Source: Myxococcales bacterium
GTDB lineage: Bacteria; Myxococcota_A; Polyangia; Polyangiales; Polyangiaceae
NCBI GenBank assembly: GCA_025355005.1
Contig: JANXLV010000073.1
Location: forward strand, 1 to 64,000
Length of the DNA: 64,000 bases
Reading direction: 5' to 3'
Positions 53,894 through 62,289 of this stretch are shown in pieces. The notes below the pieces were generated by a model, which saw only the letters and a list, made by a program, of their open reading frames with translations, searched no databases and had not been told where the DNA came from. The position numbers were made by a program, and so were the translations under genes. How positions within the stretch are numbered: the first letter of the stretch is position 1; the number at the start of each line of letters is the position of its first letter.

Positions 53894-55315
53894 GGACTCC
53901 GTAGCACCTCCCGATCGACAAATACAGGCGAACCCGAGCGCGCATACGAACGGCGTGGTGACGAGGCCGTAGCGGCCACCACCGAAGAAAATAGCATGCA
54001 TGATGCATGTTTCGAGGATGACGACGGCGGCGGTGATGCGCAGCACGATCGCGTGACGCAGCCGCTCTCGCTCCACGAAGGCAAGCGCACACAGCGCGAG
54101 CACACCCACGGTCCCCCACGGCAAGAAGCACGCGGCCGTGGCGATGCTGCCGAGCGCGCGTCGCGTGCCCCTCCTCCCGCGCACCCCCAGCGTGAAGCAC
54201 GCGAGGGCGAGGAGCGCGCGCGATGTGATGGTCTCCACGGTCGCGAGGATGACCTTCTCCCTGTACTCGAACCGACGTGTTGCGGGCTCGCCGCGCGCTG
54301 TCATCGCCTTCACGCGCTCGGCGTCGGCGGCCTCGATGTACCAGGGCGCTGCGCCGAAGTAGTCGAACGTGGTGCCGAGCTTGCGTGGGACCTTCGCGAG
54401 CCACGCGCCGGGATGGGCGATGATCGCGCGCTCCGCCGCGGCCTCGAAGCAGCGATCCTTGCCTGACTCGGACCACACCGTCTTGCACTCGTCGGGCACA
54501 TCCACCGTCGAGAACGAGCCGTTTTGCGACTGCGTTCCGATGAGGAGGTTCCACCCGCCGTTCACGCTGACCAGCGCGCAGCGCTCCATGCGCCGACAAT
54601 TCCGTGCGGTCCACGGCGCGCACACGAGGAGCGCGCCTGCCGTGACGATGCCCGCGAAGATCGCTCGCCGCTTCGCAGACCCGCTTCCGGCGGCCAGCGC
54701 GCCGAGCACCGGCGCCATCAGCACACACTGCGGTCGCACCAGCGTGGCGACGCCCAGTGTCAGAGCACCGAGCGCGAGACAGAGCGCCTGTCGTCCAGCG
54801 TTGCGCCTGCGCGCCGCCACGGACAGCTCGACCAGCGCCGCCGCCGCAGCGAGCAGCGCGATCGCCGCGCCTTCGGTCATGAGCGCGAGCGTGTACGGAA
54901 CGAGCGCGGGATGCAGCGCCACGAGCATCGCAGCCACTGTCGCGAGCAAGCGCCTTCGTCTGGCAAGGTCCGTCGATTCGCCTTCCGCATGGCCGCGGGC
55001 GAGCACGTACACCGACGCCGCGAGCAGCGCGCCGAGCAGCGCGTTCTCCACCATCGCGACCACCGGGCTTCCGCCGAAGATCCGGTAGCCGAGCGCGATG
55101 ATCGCGGGATAGCCGACCGGATAGTGCGCAGCGTACGTGACGGTGCCGTCGTCCCAGAGCCACGTGTAGCCCTTCCCCAGAGAGAGCCTTCGCGCGAGCG
55201 TGTCGTAGTAGGTGCCGTCGCCCGCGGGCGGCAGATCATGTCCCCACGCGATGACGAGGAGCCGCGCAAAGAGCGCGGTGACCGCGGGCAGCCACGCACC
55301 GCGCGGCGCCTTCAC
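53804..55315 (-). CDS. Membrane glycosyltransferase (PMT/ArnT-like, GT-C fold)
   Basis: 503 residues from the GTG at 55315, placed 16 bp after the Maf stop with CGGGAGA upstream. About eleven membrane helices, with the GT-C hallmark DGTYYDTLARRLSLGKGYTW near the N-terminus and AHYPVGYPAIIALGYRIFGG, resemble the PMT_2 group that transfers sugars from polyprenyl-phosphate donors. The last 29 codons lie inside the 5' end of rnpB, and its stop TAA is part of the conserved RNase P sequence GGGTAACGCC. The C-terminal tail is therefore probably free of constraint. The acceptor is unknown. Confidence 0.8.
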   Translation of the reverse strand: MKAPRGAWLPAVTALFARLLVIAWGHDLPPAGDGTYYDTLARRLSLGKGYTWLWDDGTVTYAAHYPVGYPAIIALGYRIFGGSPVVAMVENALLGALLAASVYVLARGHAEGESTDLARRRRLLATVAAMLVALHPALVPYTLALMTEGAAIALLAAAAALVELSVAARRRNAGRQALCLALGALTLGVATLVRPQCVLMAPVLGALAAGSGSAKRRAIFAGIVTAGALLVCAPWTARNCRRMERCALVSVNGGWNLLIGTQSQNGSFSTVDVPDECKTVWSESGKDRCFEAAAERAIIAHPGAWLAKVPRKLGTTFDYFGAAPWYIEAADAERVKAMTARGEPATRRFEYREKVILATVETITSRALLALACFTLGVRGRRGTRRALGSIATAACFLPWGTVGVLALCALAFVERERLRHAIVLRITAAVVILETCIMHAIFFGGGRYGLVTTPFVCALGFACICRSGGATESVSTPNKRSPAEPARAEREESPSSREYDAG

Positions 55316-55331
55316 GCAGGTCTCCCGACGC

Positions 55332-55931
55332 TCACGGCGCGAGCCCGAGCTCTTCGAGCGCCGCGAGCACGTTCGATGCGGGCAGGCCGACGACGTTCGA
55401 GTACGAGCCATTGATCGCGCAGACGAGCCCGGACGCGCGACCCTGGATCGCGTAGCCGCCCGCCTTGTCGCGTCCCTCGCCGCTCGCCACGTATCGCGCG
55501 ATCTGATCGGTGCTCATGGGCCGGAACTGCACCGAGGTGGACACCGTCTCGCTGTGCTCGCGGTGTGGAGCATGCAGACAGAAGCGGGTGTGCACCTCGT
55601 GGGTGCGTCCGGCGAGGCGCGCGATCATGCGTCGCCCCTCCTCGTCGTCGTCGCCCGGCTTCCCGAGCACGTCGCCGTCCACGATGACGCTGGTGTCCGC
55701 GACCAGCAGCGCCGAGCACGTGCTCGGATCGAAGATCGTGAGGGCGCGGTCGCGCTTGTCGCCCACGATGCGGATGAGGTAGGCGTCCGCCGACTCTCCC
55801 GAGCGCCGGGTCTCGTCGACCTCCTGCGGAGAAACGACGTGCGGAACCCCGAGCACCGTCAGGATCTCACGCCGCCGAGGCGATGCGCTGCCGAGCAGGA
55901 GCGGCAGACGTGGCGCGGCGATCTCGGGCAT
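55332..55931 (-). CDS. maf: Maf family nucleoside triphosphate pyrophosphatase
   Basis: 199 residues from the ATG giving MPEIAAPRLPLLLGSASPRRREIL; an ATG 15 codons earlier gives an Asn/Ala repeat extension. Family motifs are LGSASPRR, EVDETRRSGES, LVADTSVIVDG (catalytic Asp), GKPGDDDEEGRRMI and GRDKAGGYAIQGRAS. Maf proteins hydrolyse dTTP/UTP or modified nucleotides and affect septum formation. It is followed by the glycosyltransferase 16 bp later on the same strand and is divergent from the outer-membrane protein gene. Confidence 0.92.
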   Translation of the reverse strand: MPEIAAPRLPLLLGSASPRRREILTVLGVPHVVSPQEVDETRRSGESADAYLIRIVGDKRDRALTIFDPSTCSALLVADTSVIVDGDVLGKPGDDDEEGRRMIARLAGRTHEVHTRFCLHAPHREHSETVSTSVQFRPMSTDQIARYVASGEGRDKAGGYAIQGRASGLVCAINGSYSNVVGLPASNVLAALEELGLAP

Positions 55932-56057
55932 GGCGGCGTTGGCGGCGTTGGCTTCGTTGGGCAACCTGGCGGGCATGGAGAGCGGCGCACTTTCCGTCCG
56001 ACGCTCGCGCCTGTCAATCTGGGTCGCTGGACCTTCTTTGTGGTAGGGTGCCGCGCC

Positions 56058-57218
56058 ATGCCGTCTTCGCGGACGATCGCCTCCGCCGGTCTCCTTGCTT
56101 CGTGTGCGCTTTTGTCCGTGAACCGCGCGGACGCGAGCGACTGCACAAACCCGCTCGTGTCGACGTGCATCAACTCCGACACGTACTGGCCGCACGCGGG
56201 GCCCATGCACATGCAGACCGTCGCCTCCGCCGAGACCGCGGACGAGGGACAGGTCGCGTTTGGCCTCGTCACCACCTATCTCTCGCGGCCGATCGTCCTC
56301 AAGATCGCCTCTCCGGGGCCTGGCGGCAGCCAGCAGAACGTCGTCGACAACCAGGTGAACGGCAACTTCCTCTGGGCGTACGGCGTCACGCGTCGCCTCC
56401 AGCTCGACTTCGCGCTACCCGCCACCGTCATCCAGGACGGCGCCGGTACCAGCCCGCTCACGGGCGGCGCCACGCTGCGCGACACCGCCGTTCGCGATCT
56501 CCGCTTCGGTCTCGCTTATTCGATCATCCCGCGCCCGCGCGTGGATCTCGAGACGGCCGCGAAGAACCGTGAGAACGGCATCTACGGCCTCACGACCCGC
56601 TTCGAGGTCTCCGCGCCCACCGGCGACCGCGATCAGTTCGCGGGCGAGCGCACCGCCGTCTTCGTCCCGTCGATCGCTGGAGACTACCGTCGCGGGCGGT
56701 GGTTCGGTGGCACAGAGCTCGGCTGGCGGATGCGCCCCACCACGGAGTTCGCGGGCGCGCGCATCGGCCAGCAGTTCCTGCTCGCCATGGGCGTCGGCGC
56801 AGACATCCTTCCCAGGGAGCTCCTCGCGGTCTCCGTGGAAGCGCATGCACTCTACAACCTTCCAGAACAGCATGACACGGCGCAGACCCTCACGGGTCTC
56901 TCGAGCCATCCGAACGGCTCGCACATCATCCCGGCCGAATGGACGCTTGCCGCCCGTACTGCGCCGCTCCTCGCTGGTGACATCGCGTTCTCGTTTGGTG
57001 GCGGCGGCGCGATCCCGCTCGGTGATTCTGCGATGACCGCCCCTCGCTTCCGCTTCATTCTCGGAATCGTCTACGCGCCGCTCGGCCGCGACAGCGACGG
57101 CGACGGCATCGTGGACAAGCAGGACCGTTGCCCTCACGACCCACAGTCCGAACGCAGCTATCCGCCGCGCGACGGCTGCACCCACGACAACCCGCCCGAC
57201 GCAGAAACAGGAAAATGA
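56058..57218 (+). CDS. Outer-membrane beta-barrel protein with C-terminal TSP3-type repeat
   Basis: 386 residues; the ATG at 56058 gives signal peptide MPSSRTIASAGLLASCALLS, cleaved near RADAS. The body has alternating beta strands (FGLVTTYLSRPIVLKI, RRLQLDFALPATV, RFGLAYSIIPRPRVDLE, FRFILGIVYAPLG). The C-terminus DSDGDGIVDKQDRCPHDP is a calcium-binding thrombospondin type 3-like repeat, as in OmpA-like proteins just before their peptidoglycan domain, but that domain is absent. It is overlapped by the next gene (ATGA). Confidence 0.7.
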   Translation: MPSSRTIASAGLLASCALLSVNRADASDCTNPLVSTCINSDTYWPHAGPMHMQTVASAETADEGQVAFGLVTTYLSRPIVLKIASPGPGGSQQNVVDNQVNGNFLWAYGVTRRLQLDFALPATVIQDGAGTSPLTGGATLRDTAVRDLRFGLAYSIIPRPRVDLETAAKNRENGIYGLTTRFEVSAPTGDRDQFAGERTAVFVPSIAGDYRRGRWFGGTELGWRMRPTTEFAGARIGQQFLLAMGVGADILPRELLAVSVEAHALYNLPEQHDTAQTLTGLSSHPNGSHIIPAEWTLAARTAPLLAGDIAFSFGGGGAIPLGDSAMTAPRFRFILGIVYAPLGRDSDGDGIVDKQDRCPHDPQSERSYPPRDGCTHDNPPDAETGK

Positions 57219-58033
57219 GCTCTTCAGACGGCGCAAGCAGCGGTCGACTCTTGCGTCTCTCGGACGCGCACTTTCCTGAATCTCTCGACCTCGCGCTCGC
57301 CGAACACACGATCACCTCCGGCTGGATCAGCGGCACGGCGATCGTCGAAGACGTCGAGCTACGCGTGTTCGATCCCATCGCGGGTCGTCCGGGCGCGCGG
57401 CGGAGCATCAAGGGTCGGATGGAGGCGGTGAGCCTGGCAGGGCCGATCGTCACGACGGAGAACGGACCGTTCTGCCAGCTGCGCGCGGTGCTCTCGCGCG
57501 AGACCGACACGGGTATCGAGACGTTTGCTGGGCAGCTCGCGGCGGCGCGCGTGCTCTCGTTCGAGGGCTACGTGCACGGCGCGGGGCTCGCTCCGCTCGA
57601 CGTCACATCGCATCCCGTTGCCCCAGCCGTGCCGTCTCCTCCGAGCCCGTGGGCCGAGGCAATCCACGCGAGCGAGGCGCTCGCCGACCGCATGAAACCC
57701 ACCGCGAGCCACGAAGCTCTCGACGACAACAAGGACGAGCGAGCGTACGTGAGCCGCGCCCAGAGCGCGCCCACCCTGGCGGAGCCCGCGCCCATGCCGC
57801 GGCCGCCGGCGCGCCCCGTGTCGACTGACGAGGAGCTCTTTCCGGAGGCGGGAGATCTGGCAGACCACTTTGCGTTCGGACGCTGCGAGATCATCAAGAG
57901 CGATGGTGATCGCTTGCATCTGAAGATCCCGCGAGACGGGCGGATCAAGGAGATCGCGCTCGAGATGCTCAAGGTTTCGCTGAGGGACGACGAGGGCGGG
58001 AAGCACGTGTACCGGCTCGACCGGAAGATGTAG
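57215..58033 (+). CDS. DUF296/PPC-domain fusion protein
   Basis: 272 residues. Residues ~10-125 match the PPC/DUF296 fold: FPESLDLALAEHTITSGWISGTAIVEDVELRVFD, then SLAGPIVTTENGPFCQLRAVLSRETDTGIETFAGQLAAARVLSFEGYVHG. The His residues that bind metal in archaeal and bacterial PPC proteins are not evident. A Pro/Ala/Ser linker (~130-205) leads to a compact C-terminal domain (~205-272: LADHFAFGRCEIIKSDGDRLHLKIPRDGRIKEIALEMLKVSL), which recalls short domains seen in other myxobacterial proteins. It overlaps the outer-membrane gene by 4 bp. Function unknown. Confidence 0.65.
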   Translation: MSSSDGASSGRLLRLSDAHFPESLDLALAEHTITSGWISGTAIVEDVELRVFDPIAGRPGARRSIKGRMEAVSLAGPIVTTENGPFCQLRAVLSRETDTGIETFAGQLAAARVLSFEGYVHGAGLAPLDVTSHPVAPAVPSPPSPWAEAIHASEALADRMKPTASHEALDDNKDERAYVSRAQSAPTLAEPAPMPRPPARPVSTDEELFPEAGDLADHFAFGRCEIIKSDGDRLHLKIPRDGRIKEIALEMLKVSLRDDEGGKHVYRLDRKM

Positions 58034-58050
58034 ACGGTGCGCCACCGCGC

Positions 58051-58965
58051 TCAGGTGTGGGCGGCTAGCACCGTGACTGCGTCGGTTCCGATTTTCAGGT
58101 GGGTGCCGGGCTTGGCTACCGTGGATTTTACCAGCGCCACGGCTCTTGTTTCGTCGGCTATGGTGGCCGTGCTCTTCACTTCGCCCACCAGTTTTTGATC
58201 GGCGTCGAAGAGCTCGGCTCCGGTCTTGAGCGCTTGGCCTTGCATCGTCACGAGTCGGCGGCGTGCGTGGCCGCGGTTCTGCATCATGAAGATCACTTCC
58301 TGGCCCATGTAGCAGCCCTTGTCGAAGGCCACGCCCCAGTCCTCGAGCGCTGCCTCCTGCGGGTACATGGTCTGATCGAAGTCGGAGGCCCACGCTGGCA
58401 CGCCGGAGAAGATGCGGAGCGCGCGCCACTCTTCGTCCGTGAGCGCGGAGGTGGGCGCGTTGTCGAGCAGCGCGGCGCCGTGATCGCGCTTCACGATCGA
58501 CAGCGTTCCCGTGAGCACGCTCTCACCGCCGATGCCACGCAACGGGAGCGTCACCGAGGAGATCTCCCCATCGCGCATCGTGAGCGGCGCGGCGCTGCTC
58601 CCGTTTGCCGTGTAATGCCACACGACGCCAAGCGATTCCTCACGCGTCAGCTCCACATCCTCCATGATCAGGTGGTGCTCCAGAATGCTGTATACTGCAT
58701 CCAATCGGTCTGACGGTACGACGAGGTAGAGCGCCTCTGGCGTCCCCCCGGTCGCGATCGTGCCGAGGTGGTGAAAGTCGGCCTCGATCTTGCCTTTCTT
58801 CTCGCAGAGCAACCCGTAGCGCTCCGGAGAGGGCGTTTCTACGTTGCAAGTGACCAATCCATTGAGCCACCGCAAACGATCCGCGCCACTCATGCGAAGC
58901 ACGCTTCGCTCTCCCGCTACACGCCAGCTTGGCTTTTTCAGATCCGAAACGCTCTCAAACCGCAT
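58051..58965 (-). CDS. ygfZ: YgfZ/GcvT-like folate-binding protein for Fe-S cluster repair
   Basis: 304 residues from the ATG giving MRFESVSDLKKPSWRVAGERSVLRMSGADRLRWLNGLVTCNV. The signature KGCYMGQEV (residue ~214, K-G-C-Y-x-G-Q-E) identifies the YgfZ family, which uses folate to maintain certain [4Fe-4S] enzymes. Length and N-terminal fold match. It is divergent from the lipid kinase gene (50 bp). It adds to the Fe-S maintenance genes yggX and erpA in this window. Confidence 0.9.
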   Translation of the reverse strand: MRFESVSDLKKPSWRVAGERSVLRMSGADRLRWLNGLVTCNVETPSPERYGLLCEKKGKIEADFHHLGTIATGGTPEALYLVVPSDRLDAVYSILEHHLIMEDVELTREESLGVVWHYTANGSSAAPLTMRDGEISSVTLPLRGIGGESVLTGTLSIVKRDHGAALLDNAPTSALTDEEWRALRIFSGVPAWASDFDQTMYPQEAALEDWGVAFDKGCYMGQEVIFMMQNRGHARRRLVTMQGQALKTGAELFDADQKLVGEVKSTATIADETRAVALVKSTVAKPGTHLKIGTDAVTVLAAHT

Positions 58966-59015
58966 GGGCTGTCCTTGACCGCTCGTGATCCGTACACCAA
59001 GGTGGGTTCCGAAGC

Positions 59016-59960
59016 ATGGCAGGCATAGGCATCGTACTAAACCCGAAGAGCCGGCGAAACCTGCGTGATCCGGGCGGAGCAAGGCGCCTGGCAACGCAGC
59101 TCGGCGATCAGGGCGTGGTTCGAGAGGCCAGGAGCATCGACGAGCTGCATCGCATCGCCGAGGACTTCAAGCGCCTGGACATCGACGTGCTCGGCATCAG
59201 TGGTGGGGACGGCACGAACCACGTGACGCTCACTGGCTTCATCGACGTCTACCAGGGGCATACGTTGCCAGCCGTGGCGTTCCTCCGCGGCGGCACCATG
59301 AACACCGTCGCGAACTCCGTCGGCGTGCGTCGCGGTCGCCCGGAAGGTCTGCTTCGCCGCTTGCTCGAGGACTACGCGGAGAGCGCGGCCCAGCCGCTGA
59401 CGAACGTCGAGCGCCACGTGATGCGCATCGGAGATCACTACGGCTTCCTCTTCGGCGCAGGCGTCGTGGCCGGGTACCTGGCCGAGTACTACCGCGACGA
59501 GGATCCGAACCCGCTCGTCGCCGCAAAGACGCTCTTCCGCGGCATCGGGAGCGCGATCGTCCAGGGAGAGATGATCAAGCGGATGGCTGCGCCGTTCCGC
59601 GGCTCCGTCAGCTTCGATGACGGCACGGAGTGGGAAGAGCGCGACTACTTCACCATCGCCGGCGGCACGATCGATCAGATCGGGCTCAATTTCAGGCCGT
59701 TCCATCGCTGGGATGAGAAGCCCGAGACGTTCCACCTCCTCGGTATCCACACGTCGCCGCTCGGCTTCTGCATGCAGCTGCCGCGCATCTTGCGAGCCAA
59801 GCCCATGGCCGCGGGTCACGCCTTCGAGGCGACGCCGAAGAGCATCACGCTCCGCGCGCGAGGTGGCCACATGCGCTACATGATCGACGGCGATCTCCAC
59901 GAGACCACGGGTGAGCTGCACGTGAGCGTCGGACCCAAAGTTCGGATCATCACGAACTGA
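59016..59960 (+). CDS. Diacylglycerol/sphingosine kinase-family lipid kinase
   Basis: 314 residues starting MAGIGIVLNPKSRRNLRDPGGARRLATQLGDQGVV. The ATP-binding motif is GGDGTNH (63-69), and GGTMN (92-96) is the second family signature. The C-terminal substrate domain is present and ends VSVGPKVRIITN. The family phosphorylates lipid acceptors (diacylglycerol, sphingosine or related); here the exact substrate is open. There is no membrane helix; it probably docks peripherally. Confidence 0.85.
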   Translation: MAGIGIVLNPKSRRNLRDPGGARRLATQLGDQGVVREARSIDELHRIAEDFKRLDIDVLGISGGDGTNHVTLTGFIDVYQGHTLPAVAFLRGGTMNTVANSVGVRRGRPEGLLRRLLEDYAESAAQPLTNVERHVMRIGDHYGFLFGAGVVAGYLAEYYRDEDPNPLVAAKTLFRGIGSAIVQGEMIKRMAAPFRGSVSFDDGTEWEERDYFTIAGGTIDQIGLNFRPFHRWDEKPETFHLLGIHTSPLGFCMQLPRILRAKPMAAGHAFEATPKSITLRARGGHMRYMIDGDLHETTGELHVSVGPKVRIITN

Positions 59961-60021
59961 GCTCCGAATCACCTCGCTCACGAATTGCGGAACGACCCTG
60001 GGCGTATTAAGCTGGGTCGTC

Positions 60022-60714
60022 TTGAAGCTGCGCGCGATACCCCTCCTTGCGTCCGTCGGGCTGGCTGCGAGCCTGCTCGTGGGCGTTGGAGCGGCTCGCG
60101 CCGACGAGCTCTCACTCGCCGAGAGCGCCCGCCTCGCACGGGGTGCGACCGTCGCTCGCCATGTGACCATCGAGCACGGCGAGCATCGCCTGGTAGGTGG
60201 CATCACGTACACGGTGCTGCACGCGGCTCCAGAGGACCTGCTTCGCCTGTTCGACGATGAGACCGCGTACCGGGAGCTGCTTCCGCGCACGAAGGAGGCC
60301 AAGATCACGCGCGACGGCGCCGTGCGCCACCTCAGCATGCGTACGGGCAACGCCGTGGTGGACGGTGTCTACACCCTCTACCTGCAGCAGTCCTCGCCGC
60401 AAGAGCTCCGGTTCTGGCTGGATCCACGCGCACCCCACGACATCGACGACGCGTACGGGTACTTCCGCTTCGAAGCCCTGCCGCGCGGCGCTGACGGCGA
60501 GCCGCGCACGCTGCTCACGTACGCGATCGCGATCGACATCGGCGCGGGCATCGTGCGCGAGCTGTTCGAGGAGCGAGTCCGCGCGGCGTCGCTCGCGTTG
60601 CCCCAGGCGCTCGTCGCGCGGCTCGCCAGAGCCCGAGACGAGGACAGAGACAGAGATCGCGGCAAGGACGGCGCGCAGAAGGAGCCGGACGTTCTGGCCG
60701 CTGTGCCGAGGTAA
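60022..60714 (+). CDS. Exported START/SRPBCC-like protein
   Basis: 230 residues with a TTG start at 60022. Signal peptide MKLRAIPLLASVGLAASLLVGVGAARA. The body (TYTVLHAAPEDLLRLFDDETAYRELLPRTKEAKITRDG, then LTYAIAIDIGAGIVRELFEERVRAASLALPQALVARLA) fits a polyketide cyclase/START lipid-binding fold. The charged tail DEDRDRDRGKDGAQ is disordered. A periplasmic lipid carrier role is possible, in keeping with the lipid kinase upstream. Confidence 0.65.
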   Translation: MKLRAIPLLASVGLAASLLVGVGAARADELSLAESARLARGATVARHVTIEHGEHRLVGGITYTVLHAAPEDLLRLFDDETAYRELLPRTKEAKITRDGAVRHLSMRTGNAVVDGVYTLYLQQSSPQELRFWLDPRAPHDIDDAYGYFRFEALPRGADGEPRTLLTYAIAIDIGAGIVRELFEERVRAASLALPQALVARLARARDEDRDRDRGKDGAQKEPDVLAAVPR

Positions 60715-60738
60715 CTTCATGTAGAATGCGCACCGATC

Positions 60739-61671
60739 ATGTTCGGTCGCATTCGTGCCATTGCCCTGAACTCGTATCGAGAGGCCGTTCGCGCGCGTAT
60801 CTTGTTCGGCCTGTTCGGTGCGGCGCTCGTCACCACCGCCTTGCTCATCGTCATGGCGCAGATGGCGCTTCGCGAGCCGCTGCGCGTCGTGGCGGATCTG
60901 GGCACCGCATCGATGTCCGTCTACGCCACGCTCGTGTCGATCGTCGTGGGCGCGACCTCGCTGCATCGCGAGCTGGAGCTGAAGACGCTCTTCCCCATCC
61001 TCACGCGTGAGCTCCGGCGCCACGAATACCTGCTCGGCAAGTTCTTCGGCATACTGGCGACGCTCGTCGTGTTCATCGCCATCGATGGCGCGTCGGTGCT
61101 GGGCGTGCTCGGCGTGATGTCCGGCGTCAACCCGGTGCGCGTGATCGCACCCACCGTGATCCTGGTTGTGTTGCTGGCCGTGGGGCTCGTCGTGAAGAAG
61201 CACAATCGCGTGTACCTGGCGCTGCCTTGGTCCGTGGTCCTCTACGCGGTGATGGCCATCGCGGCCGGTCCCGCGGGTGGTGAGCGGCAGCTGGTGCTGG
61301 CGCAGAACGCGCTGACGCTCGCGGAGGTGTCCGTGGTCACCGCGTTCGCGATGCTCTTCTCGTCGTTTTCGTCGCCTTTTCTCACGGGCATCTTCACGCT
61401 CGGAATGTTCGTGATGGGCCGGTCGACGGATACGTTGCGGAACCTGCCCGCGAAGATCGTCGGTGAGGGTCCGAAGGCGGTCGGCGCCGTGATCGCGCGC
61501 ATCGTGCCGAACTTGCACCTCTTCGTGCCGCCCCGTCCTCTCCTGCTCGGCGCCGTGGCCGATCAGCCCACGTGGACGTTCGTGGCGTCGGCGTGGGGCG
61601 TCGCGCTCTGCTACACGGGCGTGCTCCTCACGGTCGCAATCCTGGTCTTCCGACGGCGGGACTTCCAGTGA
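60739..61671 (+). CDS. ABC-2 type transporter permease
   Basis: 310 residues starting MFGRIRAIALNSYREAVRARILFGLFG. About six helices, the amphipathic coupling helix at the N-terminus and the loop ELELKTLFPILTRELRRHEYLLGKFFG are typical of ABC-2 permeases (NatB/ABC2_membrane_2 type). No ATPase gene is adjacent in the window; it may be encoded elsewhere. It is probably co-transcribed with the next membrane protein 7 bp downstream. Confidence 0.8.
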   Translation: MFGRIRAIALNSYREAVRARILFGLFGAALVTTALLIVMAQMALREPLRVVADLGTASMSVYATLVSIVVGATSLHRELELKTLFPILTRELRRHEYLLGKFFGILATLVVFIAIDGASVLGVLGVMSGVNPVRVIAPTVILVVLLAVGLVVKKHNRVYLALPWSVVLYAVMAIAAGPAGGERQLVLAQNALTLAEVSVVTAFAMLFSSFSSPFLTGIFTLGMFVMGRSTDTLRNLPAKIVGEGPKAVGAVIARIVPNLHLFVPPRPLLLGAVADQPTWTFVASAWGVALCYTGVLLTVAILVFRRRDFQ

Positions 61672-61678
61672 GCCGCCC

Positions 61679-62278
61679 GTGACTGCGGATGTTGCTGGCG
61701 CGTCCGTTGGCGACCGCCCGCTCGGGGCGCTGGTGCGCATCACGGCGTGGCTCTTTTTGTCCGTCGTGCTCGTCTCCGGTCTTCATCTCCATCGGACCTC
61801 CTCGCGTGCGCTGGTGTCCGCGCAGGCGGCCCGCGCGCGCGGCGAGTTCCTGTCGGCGGTACTGTTCGCGGAGCAGGCGGCTGAGTGTCCGCCGTTGCCC
61901 GCCGCGGCTGAAGGTCGCGCGCTGCTTCGTCAGTATGCCGCGGAGGCGGAGGCGAACAAGGACCGCAGCGGTGCGGCCATGGCCTGGCAAGCGTACGAGC
62001 GGGCGCTCGCATCCACCTCACGCCTCACGCCCGACGCAGAGGTGGAGATCCGCGCCGGCCTCTCCCGCGCGTCCGTGTCCGAAGGCGCAAGCGCCGACAC
62101 CGCGCACGTGCCCCGGCTGCCCGAAGTCGCGACCCGCAGGGATACGCCGTGGTTCTCCGTCGTGGCGGCCCTCGTGATGAGCGCGCTCGGTCTGTACCTG
62201 CGCAGGCCCTCGCGCCTCTGGCTGGCGTGTGCGGCGGCTCTAGCCCTGGTATTTGCGGGTCTTGGGTTCTTGGTGTAA
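61679..62278 (+). CDS. Membrane protein, unknown function
   Basis: 199 residues from a GTG at 61679. One N-terminal helix (ITAWLFLSVVLVSGLHL) is followed by a helical, possibly TPR-like periplasmic part (ALVSAQAARARGEFLSAVLFAEQAAECPPLPAAAEGRALLRQYAAEAEANKD). Two C-terminal helices follow (FSVVAALVMSALGLYL and LWLACAAALALVFAGLGFLV). The spacing to the ABC-2 permease suggests a transporter accessory. No family is recognised. Confidence 0.6.
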   Translation: MTADVAGASVGDRPLGALVRITAWLFLSVVLVSGLHLHRTSSRALVSAQAARARGEFLSAVLFAEQAAECPPLPAAAEGRALLRQYAAEAEANKDRSGAAMAWQAYERALASTSRLTPDAEVEIRAGLSRASVSEGASADTAHVPRLPEVATRRDTPWFSVVAALVMSALGLYLRRPSRLWLACAAALALVFAGLGFLV

Positions 62279-62289
62279 TCGAGCACTGA

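Noticed and set aside
53442..53900. Protein-coding reading of the region after the delta-60 lipoprotein
   Set aside because: Conserved RNase P RNA elements and the terminator explain the sequence on the minus strand.
60112..61743. 543-codon minus-strand frame
   Set aside because: It is antisense to the START-like protein and the ABC-2 permease; it is full of Arg, His, Asp and Gln and has no motif.
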